NCBI RefSeq assembly: GCF_009617875.1
Contig: NZ_BLAV01000001.1
Span: 1,488,001-1,552,000 of the forward strand
Source of the DNA: Prolixibacter sp. NT017
Lineage (GTDB): Bacteria; Bacteroidota; Bacteroidia; Bacteroidales; Prolixibacteraceae
Direction of reading: 5' to 3'
Length of the DNA stretch: 64,000 bases
In this document: positions 52,944-61,743 of the stretch, one piece after another
How positions within the stretch are numbered: position 1 is the first letter of the stretch
How the letters are laid out: each line of letters begins with the position of its first letter
Program-made: the position numbers and the translations under genes
Notes under the pieces: model-generated
Database searches by the model: none
What the model was told of the DNA's origin: nothing
Seen by the model: only the letters and a program-made list of their open reading frames with translations

Positions 52944-54440
52944 ATGACGACGACATTGACACAAACGAAGACCAAACTTGAAGAATACTTCGATTCATTT
53001 CGCAAGAATATACTGGGAATCGACCAGACTTTTGAATCTCCTTACGGCGAACAGCCTTTGGTGTATGCCGACTGGATTGCCAGTGGCCGGCTTTACCGTC
53101 CCATCGAGGAAAAACTGTTGGAGCAGTTCGGTCCGATGGTGGGTAACACGCATTCCGAAGCATCGGAAACGGGTTGCACGATGACGCAGGCCTATCATTT
53201 GGCCCATGCGATTATCAAGAAACATGTGCATGCCAATGCCGATGACGTAATTCTTACGACCGGATTCGGGATGACGTCGGGGCTCGCTAAACTGCAGCGT
53301 ATTCTGGGGTTGAAGATTCCTGAAAAGCTGATGAAGTTCTGCGATATTCCCCGGGAAGAGCGGCCTGTGGTTTTCCTGACGCATATGGAACATCATTCCA
53401 ACCAGACTCCCTGGCTGGAATCGCTGGCCGATGTGGTGGTGCTGGAACCGGATGAGAACCTGATGGTCAATCCACAGTACCTTCGTACCGAACTACAGAA
53501 ATATGCGAACCGAAAAGTGAAGATTGGTTCTTTCTCGGCTTGTTCCAATGTAAGCGGCGTGATTACCCCTTTTTACGAACTGGCGCAAATCATGCATGAG
53601 CACGATGGTTACTGCTTCGTCGATTTTGCTGCGTCGGCACCGTATGTCGATATTGACATGCATCCTAAGAATGAGATGCAGCGGTTGGATGCCATCTTCT
53701 TTTCTCCACACAAATTTTTAGGCGGTCCCGGAAGTTCGGGTGTCCTCATCTTTAATAAGAAGCTTTACAAAAACCGCATTCCCGATCATCCCGGAGGTGG
53801 CACGGTGAAATGGACGAATCCCTGGGGAGAACACACTTACGTAGATGATATTGAAATTCGTGAGGATGGCGGTACGCCCGGTTTTATGCAGGCCATTCGT
53901 GCTGCCATGTGTGTCCGGTTGAAGGAACAAATGGGGATCGATAAAATCAAGGGGAGAGAGACAGAACTGCTAAAGAGGGCTTTCAAAGGCTTCAGCAAAA
54001 TCGACGGAGTGTTCATTTTGGCGCAGGAAGCCCGGGAACGCCTGGGAGTAATCTCTTTCTATGTGGAGGGCATCCATCACAACATGGTAGTTCGTTTGCT
54101 GAACGACCGGTTCGGTATCCAGGTACGCGGAGGTTGCTCCTGTGCCGGAACCTACGGACACTATTTACTGCACGTAGATCGCGAAATGTCGCATCGGATT
54201 ACTGAGAAAATTAATAGCGGCGATTTATCGGAGAAACCCGGATGGGTGCGATTGTCATTGCATCCTACCATGACCAATACTGAACTGGACTACATTATGG
54301 ACTCGCTTGAGAAAGTGGTTGCCAATGCGCATCTTTGGAAGGAAGATTACATATACAACCGGCACACCGGCGAATTTGATCACAAAGACGGGAATGGAAA
54401 ATGTGATATAATTTCACGCTGGTTTGATTTGGAAATCTGA
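52944..54440 (+). CDS. Class V aminotransferase / cysteine-desulfurase-like PLP enzyme
   Basis: This 498-residue protein has the PLP lysine in FFSPHKFLGGPG (about residue 259) and the nearby D/H of FVDFAASAPY. The C-terminal motif VRGGCSCAG has two cysteines, close to cysteine-desulfurase loops. Other conserved segments are THMEHHSNQTPW and NVSGVITP. It is divergent from a sulfide-oxidoreductase-like gene across 325 bp that hold nothing recognisable, so a link to sulfur metabolism is plausible. The exact reaction is not known. Confidence 0.85.
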   Translation: MTTTLTQTKTKLEEYFDSFRKNILGIDQTFESPYGEQPLVYADWIASGRLYRPIEEKLLEQFGPMVGNTHSEASETGCTMTQAYHLAHAIIKKHVHANADDVILTTGFGMTSGLAKLQRILGLKIPEKLMKFCDIPREERPVVFLTHMEHHSNQTPWLESLADVVVLEPDENLMVNPQYLRTELQKYANRKVKIGSFSACSNVSGVITPFYELAQIMHEHDGYCFVDFAASAPYVDIDMHPKNEMQRLDAIFFSPHKFLGGPGSSGVLIFNKKLYKNRIPDHPGGGTVKWTNPWGEHTYVDDIEIREDGGTPGFMQAIRAAMCVRLKEQMGIDKIKGRETELLKRAFKGFSKIDGVFILAQEARERLGVISFYVEGIHHNMVVRLLNDRFGIQVRGGCSCAGTYGHYLLHVDREMSHRITEKINSGDLSEKPGWVRLSLHPTMTNTELDYIMDSLEKVVANAHLWKEDYIYNRHTGEFDHKDGNGKCDIISRWFDLEI

Positions 54441-54592
54441 CTCCATTTATCTGATTATAATGTCTCCCGGAACTCAATAGGCTTTCGTTGCCTGATATTT
54501 GATATTAAATCTTATTAGAAATTTTGCAATAATTGTTAAGTTTACTCGCCATGATTTAACGTCATCGGATAACTGGACTTATTAACCGGGAT

Positions 54593-55162
54593 ATGGCGGG
54601 GGAATTAAAAAACATTAGCAACGAAGAGTTTCGGTCAATTTTTGACCAGTACTATCCTATGCTTTTTCACCTGGGGAAAGAATATCTTCAGGATGAAGAT
54701 GAAGCCAAGGAGGTTGCCCAAAATGCCTTTGTGAAACTCTGGGAGATTCGTGAGTCCCTTTCGACTGAATCGAATATTCGTAATTTCCTCTATACCATTG
54801 CCAAGAATAACTGCCTGAACTGTTTAAAGCGGAGAGAAGTGCTGGCTGTGCATCATGACCGGATGAAATATCTGGAGATGCATTTCAATTATGAGGCTCT
54901 CAACCGGATGGATCATCAATACCTGGAATTTTCTGAATTAAAGGAAAAGATTGAAGAGGCAATTTCCGGCCTTTCGGAAAATTGTCGGCGCGTATTTTAC
55001 ATGAGCCGGTTTGAGGATAAATCCAATAAGGAAATTGCTGCAGCGCTCGATGTGACGGTGAAAACCGTGGAGGCGCACATGACAAAAGCGTTGAAACATC
55101 TTCGAAAAGAATTGAAAGATTACCTTCCTGTTTTATTGGTGATTACCAATTTCCTGAATTAA
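54593..55162 (+). CDS. ECF-type RNA polymerase sigma-70 factor
   Basis: This 189-residue sigma factor has region 2 (DEAKEVAQNAFVKLWE, residues 38-53) and region 4 (LSENCRRVFYMSRFEDKSNK, then TVKTVEAHMTKALKHLRKEL). It is upstream of a FecR-like anti-sigma factor and a SusC gene, the standard arrangement for glycan-dependent signalling through the outer membrane receptor. It would transcribe the SusC-SusD-GH92 genes. Confidence 0.95.
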   Translation: MAGELKNISNEEFRSIFDQYYPMLFHLGKEYLQDEDEAKEVAQNAFVKLWEIRESLSTESNIRNFLYTIAKNNCLNCLKRREVLAVHHDRMKYLEMHFNYEALNRMDHQYLEFSELKEKIEEAISGLSENCRRVFYMSRFEDKSNKEIAAALDVTVKTVEAHMTKALKHLRKELKDYLPVLLVITNFLN

Positions 55163-55325
55163 ATCTGAGAAAAAAATTGAAATCACGGTTAGGGTTGTCC
55201 TTGGCTTGATTGTTTAATAGTTAAAGAATGTGAAAATATTTGCTTTCGCATAAGGATTTATCAGAAGCAGTGTGAGAATAGAGGCTCAGAAAAGTTATTG
55301 TATTGAAAGAAAATAGAAATAATTG

Positions 55326-56333
55326 ATGTCAGACGAATTATTATCAAAAATTTTGTCGGGAACGGCAAGCGAGGAGGAGAAAAGAGCCTATTACGAGGAG
55401 GTGGCCACTGATGAATCCTTTCAGGAGGAATTTTATCAGACCAAAAGTTTGTGGGTGAGAGCAACTGCCGGCAGAAAAGAGCCAAAGCTAAATCTGGATG
55501 AGGAATACAGAAATCTGAAGGAGAAGGTTAGCGGAATGAAAAAAAACGGAATCCGGAGTCTGACCCGTATTTGGATTGGACGGGCAGCGATGGTTACGGT
55601 GTTGCTCTCCGTAGGATGGTTGGCTCACCAGTTCTGGTCGCCCGGAAAGCAGCAGGTGGATTTTACCCAGCAGTTTGCTTCGTCGATTGGCAGCATTTCA
55701 CAGATGACTTTGCCCGATGGAACACAAATTTGGCTGAATTCGGGCAGTAAAGTGGTTTATCACGAGACTTCGAAAGAGAGAAATGTTCAACTTGTGGGCG
55801 AGGCCTGTTTTGACGTAGCGCATGATGAAGAGCATCCGTTTTCGGTTCAGACAGAAAACATGGTAGTCCGTGACTTAGGTACGCGTTTTAATGTTCGGGC
55901 CTATCCCAATGATGAGGTTACCGAAACAACGCTTATCGAAGGAAGTGCAGAGATTCTTTCAGGTAATAATTTGAAGCGAATCTGTGAATTGAAGCCGGGA
56001 GAACTGGCTGTATATGACAAGGCAAGGAAGCGGATGTCAATACAGGAGATCGACCCGTCGACCATCGTTGCCTGGATGGATGGTAAGTTTGTCTTCCGGA
56101 ATGAAAAACTGGCAGATATCTGCGACGAGCTGGAGAAATGGTACGGTGTCCGTTTCCGTTTTGCTGACGATGTGATTAAAGATTACCGGTATACGGCGAA
56201 CATCAAACGGACGACTTCGATTTCGTATGTTCTGAAAATGCTGAATATCACAACTCATTTGCATTACAGCATTCAGGAAAATAAAATGGAACCTGACATT
56301 ATTACGATATCAACAGAAAAGAAAAGTAACTAA
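55326..56333 (+). CDS. FecR-family anti-sigma factor
   Basis: This 335-residue inner-membrane protein starts at ATG 55326; a TTG lies one codon earlier. It has a short cytoplasmic N-terminal part, one transmembrane helix (about residues 85-103), the FecR domain (TLPDGTQIWLNSGSKV to GTRFNVRAYP) and a C-terminal domain (VAWMDGKFVFRNEKLADICD). It holds the ECF sigma factor and releases it on a signal from the TonB-dependent receptor. Confidence 0.94.
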   Translation: MSDELLSKILSGTASEEEKRAYYEEVATDESFQEEFYQTKSLWVRATAGRKEPKLNLDEEYRNLKEKVSGMKKNGIRSLTRIWIGRAAMVTVLLSVGWLAHQFWSPGKQQVDFTQQFASSIGSISQMTLPDGTQIWLNSGSKVVYHETSKERNVQLVGEACFDVAHDEEHPFSVQTENMVVRDLGTRFNVRAYPNDEVTETTLIEGSAEILSGNNLKRICELKPGELAVYDKARKRMSIQEIDPSTIVAWMDGKFVFRNEKLADICDELEKWYGVRFRFADDVIKDYRYTANIKRTTSISYVLKMLNITTHLHYSIQENKMEPDIITISTEKKSN

Positions 56334-56386
56334 ACAAGAATATTAAACGATTGCCTATGCACTAACTATCAACTAAATCAACAAAA

Positions 56387-56473
56387 AACCGGGAGGGTGG
56401 CACCCTTCCCGGTTCATGTGAATTTAATATCCCGAGCAGTCTCTATATCAGAGAATCGCAAATAAGACTGCTC
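56387..56473 (+). promoter_or_regulatory. Two hairpins in the susC upstream region
   Basis: The first hairpin (56387-56414, arms AACCGGGAGGGTG and CACCCTTCCCGGTT) has one bulged base and no T run. The second (GAGCAGTCT at 56434-56442 with AGACTGCTC at 56465-56473) is perfect over 9 bp and ends 26 bp before the susC ATG. They may regulate susC translation or processing (inference). Confidence 0.5.
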
Positions 56474-56499
56474 TATTGTAAACCAAACAGTTCAAATCT

Positions 56500-59400
56500 A
56501 TGAAGAATTTTCGAAGATTCCCGGGCAATTTATGCCCCGGGCTAAAAAAATTGTACCTAACCATGAAACTAACTGGATTCCTGTTGCTTCTTTCCGCCAT
56601 GACCCTGTCGGCGAAGACCTACTCACAGGCGGTGCGCTTAAATCTCCAGGTTGAAAATGCCAACATCGTTCAGGTTTTCGATCAAATAGAGAAGATTTCT
56701 GAATTTGGCTTTTTCTTTAAGTCCGATCAGATGGACCTCACGAAGCGGTATAGTCTTTCGATAGAAAATGCCAGCATTGACCAGATTCTTTCCCAGGTAC
56801 TGGATTTATCGAAATACAAATATCAAATCGTTGACCGCAATATTGTGATTTCCAAAAGAGCTGTTGAAACAGCGCAAAGCGGACAACAGGATAAACACAA
56901 TGTAAATGGTACGGTAACGGATGAAGATGGAGTCCCGCTTCCGGGAGTAACCATCGTCGTTAAAGGAACGACCTCCGGAACGATTACCGATACGAACGGA
57001 CACTATACGATATCCAATGTTGGTGACTCTGATGTGCTGGTATTCTCTTTTATCGGAATGGTGGCACAGGACGTTGCAGTGCAATCGCGTGAAACCATCG
57101 ATGTTACCATGAAACGGGAGACATACGGAATTCAGGAAGTGGTAGCGATTGGATATGGTACCATGCGTAAGCAGGATGTAACCGGTTCCATTTCCCAGGC
57201 AAAAGGCGAGGAATTGGTACAAGACCAAAGTTTCAGTGCACTGGATAATTTGAGAGGAAAGGTTTCCGGTGTCAATATTTTCTCCAACTCGGGGCAGCCC
57301 GGAGCTTATTCAAGTCGTGTTGTTATCAGAGGTATGTCTACCATCGATGCTTCGTCGGCTCCTTTGTATGTAGTGGATGGCGTTGTGATGGAGGATTTTG
57401 GATTGATCAACCCGAATGATATCGAGAGTATTGAAGTGTTGAAAGATGCTTCTTCGGCGGCTATTTACGGAGCCCGTGGTGCCAATGGTGTTATTCTGGT
57501 GACAACCAAACGCGGAAAAGAGCATGGCAAGGGAACTACGGTAAGCTACCAGGGATCTGCCAGCGTGAGTACCATGGCCCGTTATATGGATGTGCTAAAT
57601 GCGCAGGAGTGGACCGACGCTTTCATGATTGGTCTCGAAAATGAGAACAAATACATGGATTACAACTGGTCGCTTGACCGGACGGATTGGTTTACTGACC
57701 CGAACTACTTTGATGCACAGGGTAATCCGCTGTATGATACCAACTGGCAGAAAGAAGCCACCCGGACCGCTTTTTCTCAAAATCATCAGTTGAATATTCA
57801 GCAAGCCGGTGAAAATTCTTCAGCCGGTGCTTTCCTGAATTATACTGATCAGGAGGGTATTGTTAATAATACGTACAGTAAACGTGTCAATGCTAAACTG
57901 GCATTTGACGGCGATCCGACGAAATGGTTGTCTACTTCCCTTAATTTATCGGTGAACCATACATGGGGACGTTATACTCCGGAAACAGGCGGCGGACAGG
58001 AAGCTCGTCGTACGATGATTGAGATGTTGCCCTGGTTACCTCTGCGCGATGCGAATGGTAATTACACTACTTCTGCCAGCTCATCCATGTCCGATACCTT
58101 TGGATTCGAAGGAATGTCGAACCCTGTGATGATTCTGGATCTACAGAAACGGATGAGGTACAACACACAGATTTTCGGAAATACAGCCTTAACCTTCCAT
58201 TTGCTGGATGGTCTTGATCTGAAAACTCAATTTGGTATCGACAGCCACAATATAACCAGCAAGGGGTATTCTTCTATCTCTTTGAATAACATATCCATGC
58301 CGAACGGTTGGGCTTATATCGATCATGAAAATATATTTTACTGGCAGGAAGAAACTTATTTAACCTACCAGAAAGTATTTGGCATGCACCGCCTGAATGC
58401 GATGGCAGGTCTTTCGTGGCAAGAGCGCACATATAATTCCGATGGTTCGCGTACCGAAGGATTCAGTGATGATTTCTTTGAATGGTATAACATGGGTGCC
58501 GGTACAACTCCTTCAGCTCCCTCTTCCTATTACGAAAATTGGGCAATGAATTCCTACTTCCTGCGTGTTGCTTATACCTATAATGACAAGTATTCGGCAA
58601 CGGTAACCGGTCGTTATGATGGTTCTTCCAAATTCGGAAAGAACAACAAATATGCGTTCTTCCCGTCTGCGGGATTGGCCTGGATTGTATCACAGGAAGA
58701 CTTCTTAAAAGACAATGCAACCATCAGTACTCTGAAACTTCATACCAGTTACGGATTGACGGGTAACTCTGAAATTTCGCCCTATCGTTCGTTAGCATCG
58801 GTTGACTCAGGAACTGAGTTACTGGATGGTTCGAGAGCACCATACTCCTATATTAGCTCGATGGCAAATCCGGATTTGAAATGGGAGAAAACAGCACAGT
58901 GGGACATGGGCTTTAACTTAGGTTTGTTCCGAAATAAGCTGAACTTCGATATCTCTTATTATCACAAAAAAACAACCGATTTGTTACTGAATACTCCGTT
59001 GCCAACGTCTTCGGGTTTTGGTTCGATATACAAAAATATCGGGTCGGTACAAAACCAGGGACTTGATATCATGGTGGATGCTACGCCTGTTCGCACGAAC
59101 GATTTTCAATGGAATGCTACACTGAACCTGAACTACAATAAAAACAAGATTCTTCACCTTGGCGAAAACGATGAAGATATCGAGTTGAATTATTGGGTTG
59201 GTGGTTCAGAAAGTATTTTGCGGGTCGGTGAAAACCTGAGTAGTTTCTATGGTTACCGCAGGTTAGGTGTTTACACCATTGAAGATTATGAAGCGGGTAA
59301 CTGCGAGAAGAGCCAGATTGGTAGGGCGAAGAGGACTAACGAAAAAGAGATTATCGGTAAAGGAATGCCCGATTGGGCAGGTAGTCTCATTAACAATTTC

Positions 59401-59886
59401 AGGTATAAGAATTTTGACTTAACTGTTGATCTGCAATTTGTTTGGGGTGTAGAAACGATGCAGCAATTTTACCACCCGACCTACGACCGTTTTGGTATCA
59501 CCAACGGTTTGACCAACATTTTATACGATGCGTATAATGGTACTAACCCCAATACGATGGAACAAGCCATTTATCTGACAAATTCAGGACATGCCGGACA
59601 GAACACAACGGTGGATTCTGGTTGGATTGCTGATGGTTCTTATTTAAGAGGTAATCTTATACAACTGGGGTATACCTTCTCTGACAAGCAATGCAGAGCC
59701 ATTGGTCTTTCGAAATTACGTTTATATGCGAATGTGAACAATGCATTCTTGATCTGCTCCAGTAAATACAACGGGTACGATCCGGAATCAACTTCCCAGG
59801 GGAGTGCCAAGTTCGGACAGAACATGACATTTTACGCATATCCAAGGGCCAGAACATGGACATTGGGACTAAACGTAACATTTTAA
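56500..59886 (+). CDS. SusC/RagA-type TonB-linked outer membrane receptor with STN domain
   Basis: This 1128-residue outer membrane protein has a signal peptide (about residues 22-43), an STN domain (about 50-110, QVFDQIEKISEFGFFF), a CarboxypepD_reg domain (NGTVTDEDGVPLPGVTIVVK), a plug (DNLRGKVSGVNIF, VVDGVVMEDFG, SAAIYGARGANGVILVTTKRG) and a C-terminal barrel. The STN domain is the part that signals to FecR. It forms a complex with the SusD protein 12 bp downstream and imports oligosaccharides. The GH92 gene downstream suggests mannose-containing glycans. Confidence 0.97.
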   Translation: MKNFRRFPGNLCPGLKKLYLTMKLTGFLLLLSAMTLSAKTYSQAVRLNLQVENANIVQVFDQIEKISEFGFFFKSDQMDLTKRYSLSIENASIDQILSQVLDLSKYKYQIVDRNIVISKRAVETAQSGQQDKHNVNGTVTDEDGVPLPGVTIVVKGTTSGTITDTNGHYTISNVGDSDVLVFSFIGMVAQDVAVQSRETIDVTMKRETYGIQEVVAIGYGTMRKQDVTGSISQAKGEELVQDQSFSALDNLRGKVSGVNIFSNSGQPGAYSSRVVIRGMSTIDASSAPLYVVDGVVMEDFGLINPNDIESIEVLKDASSAAIYGARGANGVILVTTKRGKEHGKGTTVSYQGSASVSTMARYMDVLNAQEWTDAFMIGLENENKYMDYNWSLDRTDWFTDPNYFDAQGNPLYDTNWQKEATRTAFSQNHQLNIQQAGENSSAGAFLNYTDQEGIVNNTYSKRVNAKLAFDGDPTKWLSTSLNLSVNHTWGRYTPETGGGQEARRTMIEMLPWLPLRDANGNYTTSASSSMSDTFGFEGMSNPVMILDLQKRMRYNTQIFGNTALTFHLLDGLDLKTQFGIDSHNITSKGYSSISLNNISMPNGWAYIDHENIFYWQEETYLTYQKVFGMHRLNAMAGLSWQERTYNSDGSRTEGFSDDFFEWYNMGAGTTPSAPSSYYENWAMNSYFLRVAYTYNDKYSATVTGRYDGSSKFGKNNKYAFFPSAGLAWIVSQEDFLKDNATISTLKLHTSYGLTGNSEISPYRSLASVDSGTELLDGSRAPYSYISSMANPDLKWEKTAQWDMGFNLGLFRNKLNFDISYYHKKTTDLLLNTPLPTSSGFGSIYKNIGSVQNQGLDIMVDATPVRTNDFQWNATLNLNYNKNKILHLGENDEDIELNYWVGGSESILRVGENLSSFYGYRRLGVYTIEDYEAGNCEKSQIGRAKRTNEKEIIGKGMPDWAGSLINNFRYKNFDLTVDLQFVWGVETMQQFYHPTYDRFGITNGLTNILYDAYNGTNPNTMEQAIYLTNSGHAGQNTTVDSGWIADGSYLRGNLIQLGYTFSDKQCRAIGLSKLRLYANVNNAFLICSSKYNGYDPESTSQGSAKFGQNMTFYAYPRARTWTLGLNVTF

Positions 59887-59898
59887 TTAAAATCCAAA

Positions 59899-61476
59899 AT
59901 GAAGACTACTATGAAAAAGATATTAATATGTTTATCAGTGAGCCTTCTGTTTATGACGTCGTGTAATGACTTTCTCGATGAAAGTCCCAAATCTGCACTG
60001 ACGGAGGTTGATTATTATAAAACAGAAGCTCAGGCAACGGCAAACGTAAACTACTTATACCGAAACGGGGCACCCAGACGCATATCTTATGCTTCCAGTG
60101 CTTACATCGGACCCAAAGCTTCTATCACCGGAATGTTGACCGGTTATTTCAGTAACAGCTACGAAGGACAGGAAGTGGTGTGTAAATATTCCCGCTTGCT
60201 GACGCGTCAGCAACATACGAACGAGATATCAGATACTTCGGATGATATTTGGGACAACTGTTATAATGCCATCAACGTGGCTAATAATGCCATCGCAAGC
60301 ATTCCCAATATTACCATGGATTCAGGAACCGCAGCTCAGCTGACCGCTGAAGCCATGTTTTTCCGGGCATTCAATTATTTCTACCTGGTAAAAACATTTG
60401 GCGACGTTCCGCTGCTTTTGGAGCCTGCCAATCTGGAAAATCTTTATCCCGAAAGAACAGCATCTGCGCAGGTTTATACTCAGATAGAATCTGATTTGAA
60501 AGCTGCTATCGATGCTCTGCCGGCAAAAACATTTGCTGCTAATGGCCACCGGATTACCAAGTATGTCGCTGCTATGGTTCTCACTGATGTCTATTTTCAC
60601 CGGGGTGATTATGCCAATGCGAAGACTTATGCGAAAATGGTTATCGATTCGCCTCATTCGCTTACCGCGAATACTGACATGACGGAAAGTAGCGCGTACA
60701 ATCAACTGCGTTCCACTGACGATTTGGACGAAGTTATTTATGCGCAGGAATATGATGAAAGTATCAGCAATAGCAGCTGGTGGCCAACTTATGCATTTTC
60801 ATCTTCGGCGACAGCCGTATTCGGAACCTATTCGATTTTTGAGCGGGTTTATGGACCGATTGATCAGTTCCTGAATGTATATCCGACCGATGATCTGCGT
60901 ATTCAACCTAACCAGTTCTTCCATTGGAATTATACCAACCCGAATAATGGTAAAACCTGGACAGCTCCCGACGGACAGGCGGGATGCTGGTATTATTACG
61001 ATGAAAATGCTGTATTGAATACCGGAAAAGGTACAAAAGACTGGAACTTCTATCGGTTGGCTGAAGCCTACCTGGATTATGCTGAATCAATCGCTCAGAC
61101 TGACGGTGTAACGGATGAAGCCGCTACCTATCTTGCCAGAATACAAGTGCGGGCTAACATGAACGGTGAAACAGAAGACCAGATCAAAGCTGGCTTAATG
61201 GCGTTGTCGAAGCAGGAGTTCATCGAAACTTGCTGGACTGAAAGAATCCGCGAATTCCCGTTGGAATTCAAAATATGGGATGACTGCGTCCGTACGATGA
61301 AATTCCCGGTTATCTCAGCAACCAATCCCGGCGAAGTAACTTATGTTGACCTGATTGGCGCACAGAACGCAGCAGGAGCCACGTTTAAAGAAACCGACCT
61401 GGTATTCCCGATTTCATTGAACGAGTTGCAGCGTAACCCGAATTTGACCCAGAATGCAGGTTATGCAAGTAAATAA
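59899..61476 (+). CDS. SusD/RagB-type glycan-binding lipoprotein
   Basis: This 525-residue outer membrane lipoprotein has the signal LICLSVSLLFMTSC with its lipid-anchor cysteine; a second ATG at 59911 is equally possible as start. SusD/RagB family segments include NDFLDESPKSALTEVDYYKT, EAMFFRAFNYFYLVKTFGDV and FYRLAEAYLDYAESI. It forms the lid of the SusC pore and binds the glycan. A terminator follows at 61495. Confidence 0.96.
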   Translation: MKTTMKKILICLSVSLLFMTSCNDFLDESPKSALTEVDYYKTEAQATANVNYLYRNGAPRRISYASSAYIGPKASITGMLTGYFSNSYEGQEVVCKYSRLLTRQQHTNEISDTSDDIWDNCYNAINVANNAIASIPNITMDSGTAAQLTAEAMFFRAFNYFYLVKTFGDVPLLLEPANLENLYPERTASAQVYTQIESDLKAAIDALPAKTFAANGHRITKYVAAMVLTDVYFHRGDYANAKTYAKMVIDSPHSLTANTDMTESSAYNQLRSTDDLDEVIYAQEYDESISNSSWWPTYAFSSSATAVFGTYSIFERVYGPIDQFLNVYPTDDLRIQPNQFFHWNYTNPNNGKTWTAPDGQAGCWYYYDENAVLNTGKGTKDWNFYRLAEAYLDYAESIAQTDGVTDEAATYLARIQVRANMNGETEDQIKAGLMALSKQEFIETCWTERIREFPLEFKIWDDCVRTMKFPVISATNPGEVTYVDLIGAQNAAGATFKETDLVFPISLNELQRNPNLTQNAGYASK

Positions 61477-61494
61477 TTGAATACAGTAAGTAGG

Positions 61495-61531
61495 AAGAGG
61501 ATCATACCCCGTTTTAGGGGATGGTCCTCTT
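61495..61531 (+). terminator. Terminator-like hairpin after susD
   Basis: AAGAGGATCATACCCC (61495-61510) and GGGGATGGTCCTCTT (61517-61531) pair with mismatches around a short loop and are followed by ATACTG rather than a T run. It may reduce read-through from susCD to the GH92 gene. Confidence 0.55.
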
Positions 61532-61743
61532 ATACTGAAGTTGTGTGTGTCATTATTTCTTTTCTACCCATTCTTTGATATCCTTGCCAGGAACAGTAAC
61601 GAATAAAAGCTGTATCTCATCTGAAGTATTTACGTATCAGGAGACAGGCGACTTGAAACATAAAGTTTCAGTGGATCGTCGGAAATAATCTGCATACCTA
61701 AAACCTCTCTATGATTAATAAACAGTTCATAAAAGACTCTCCT

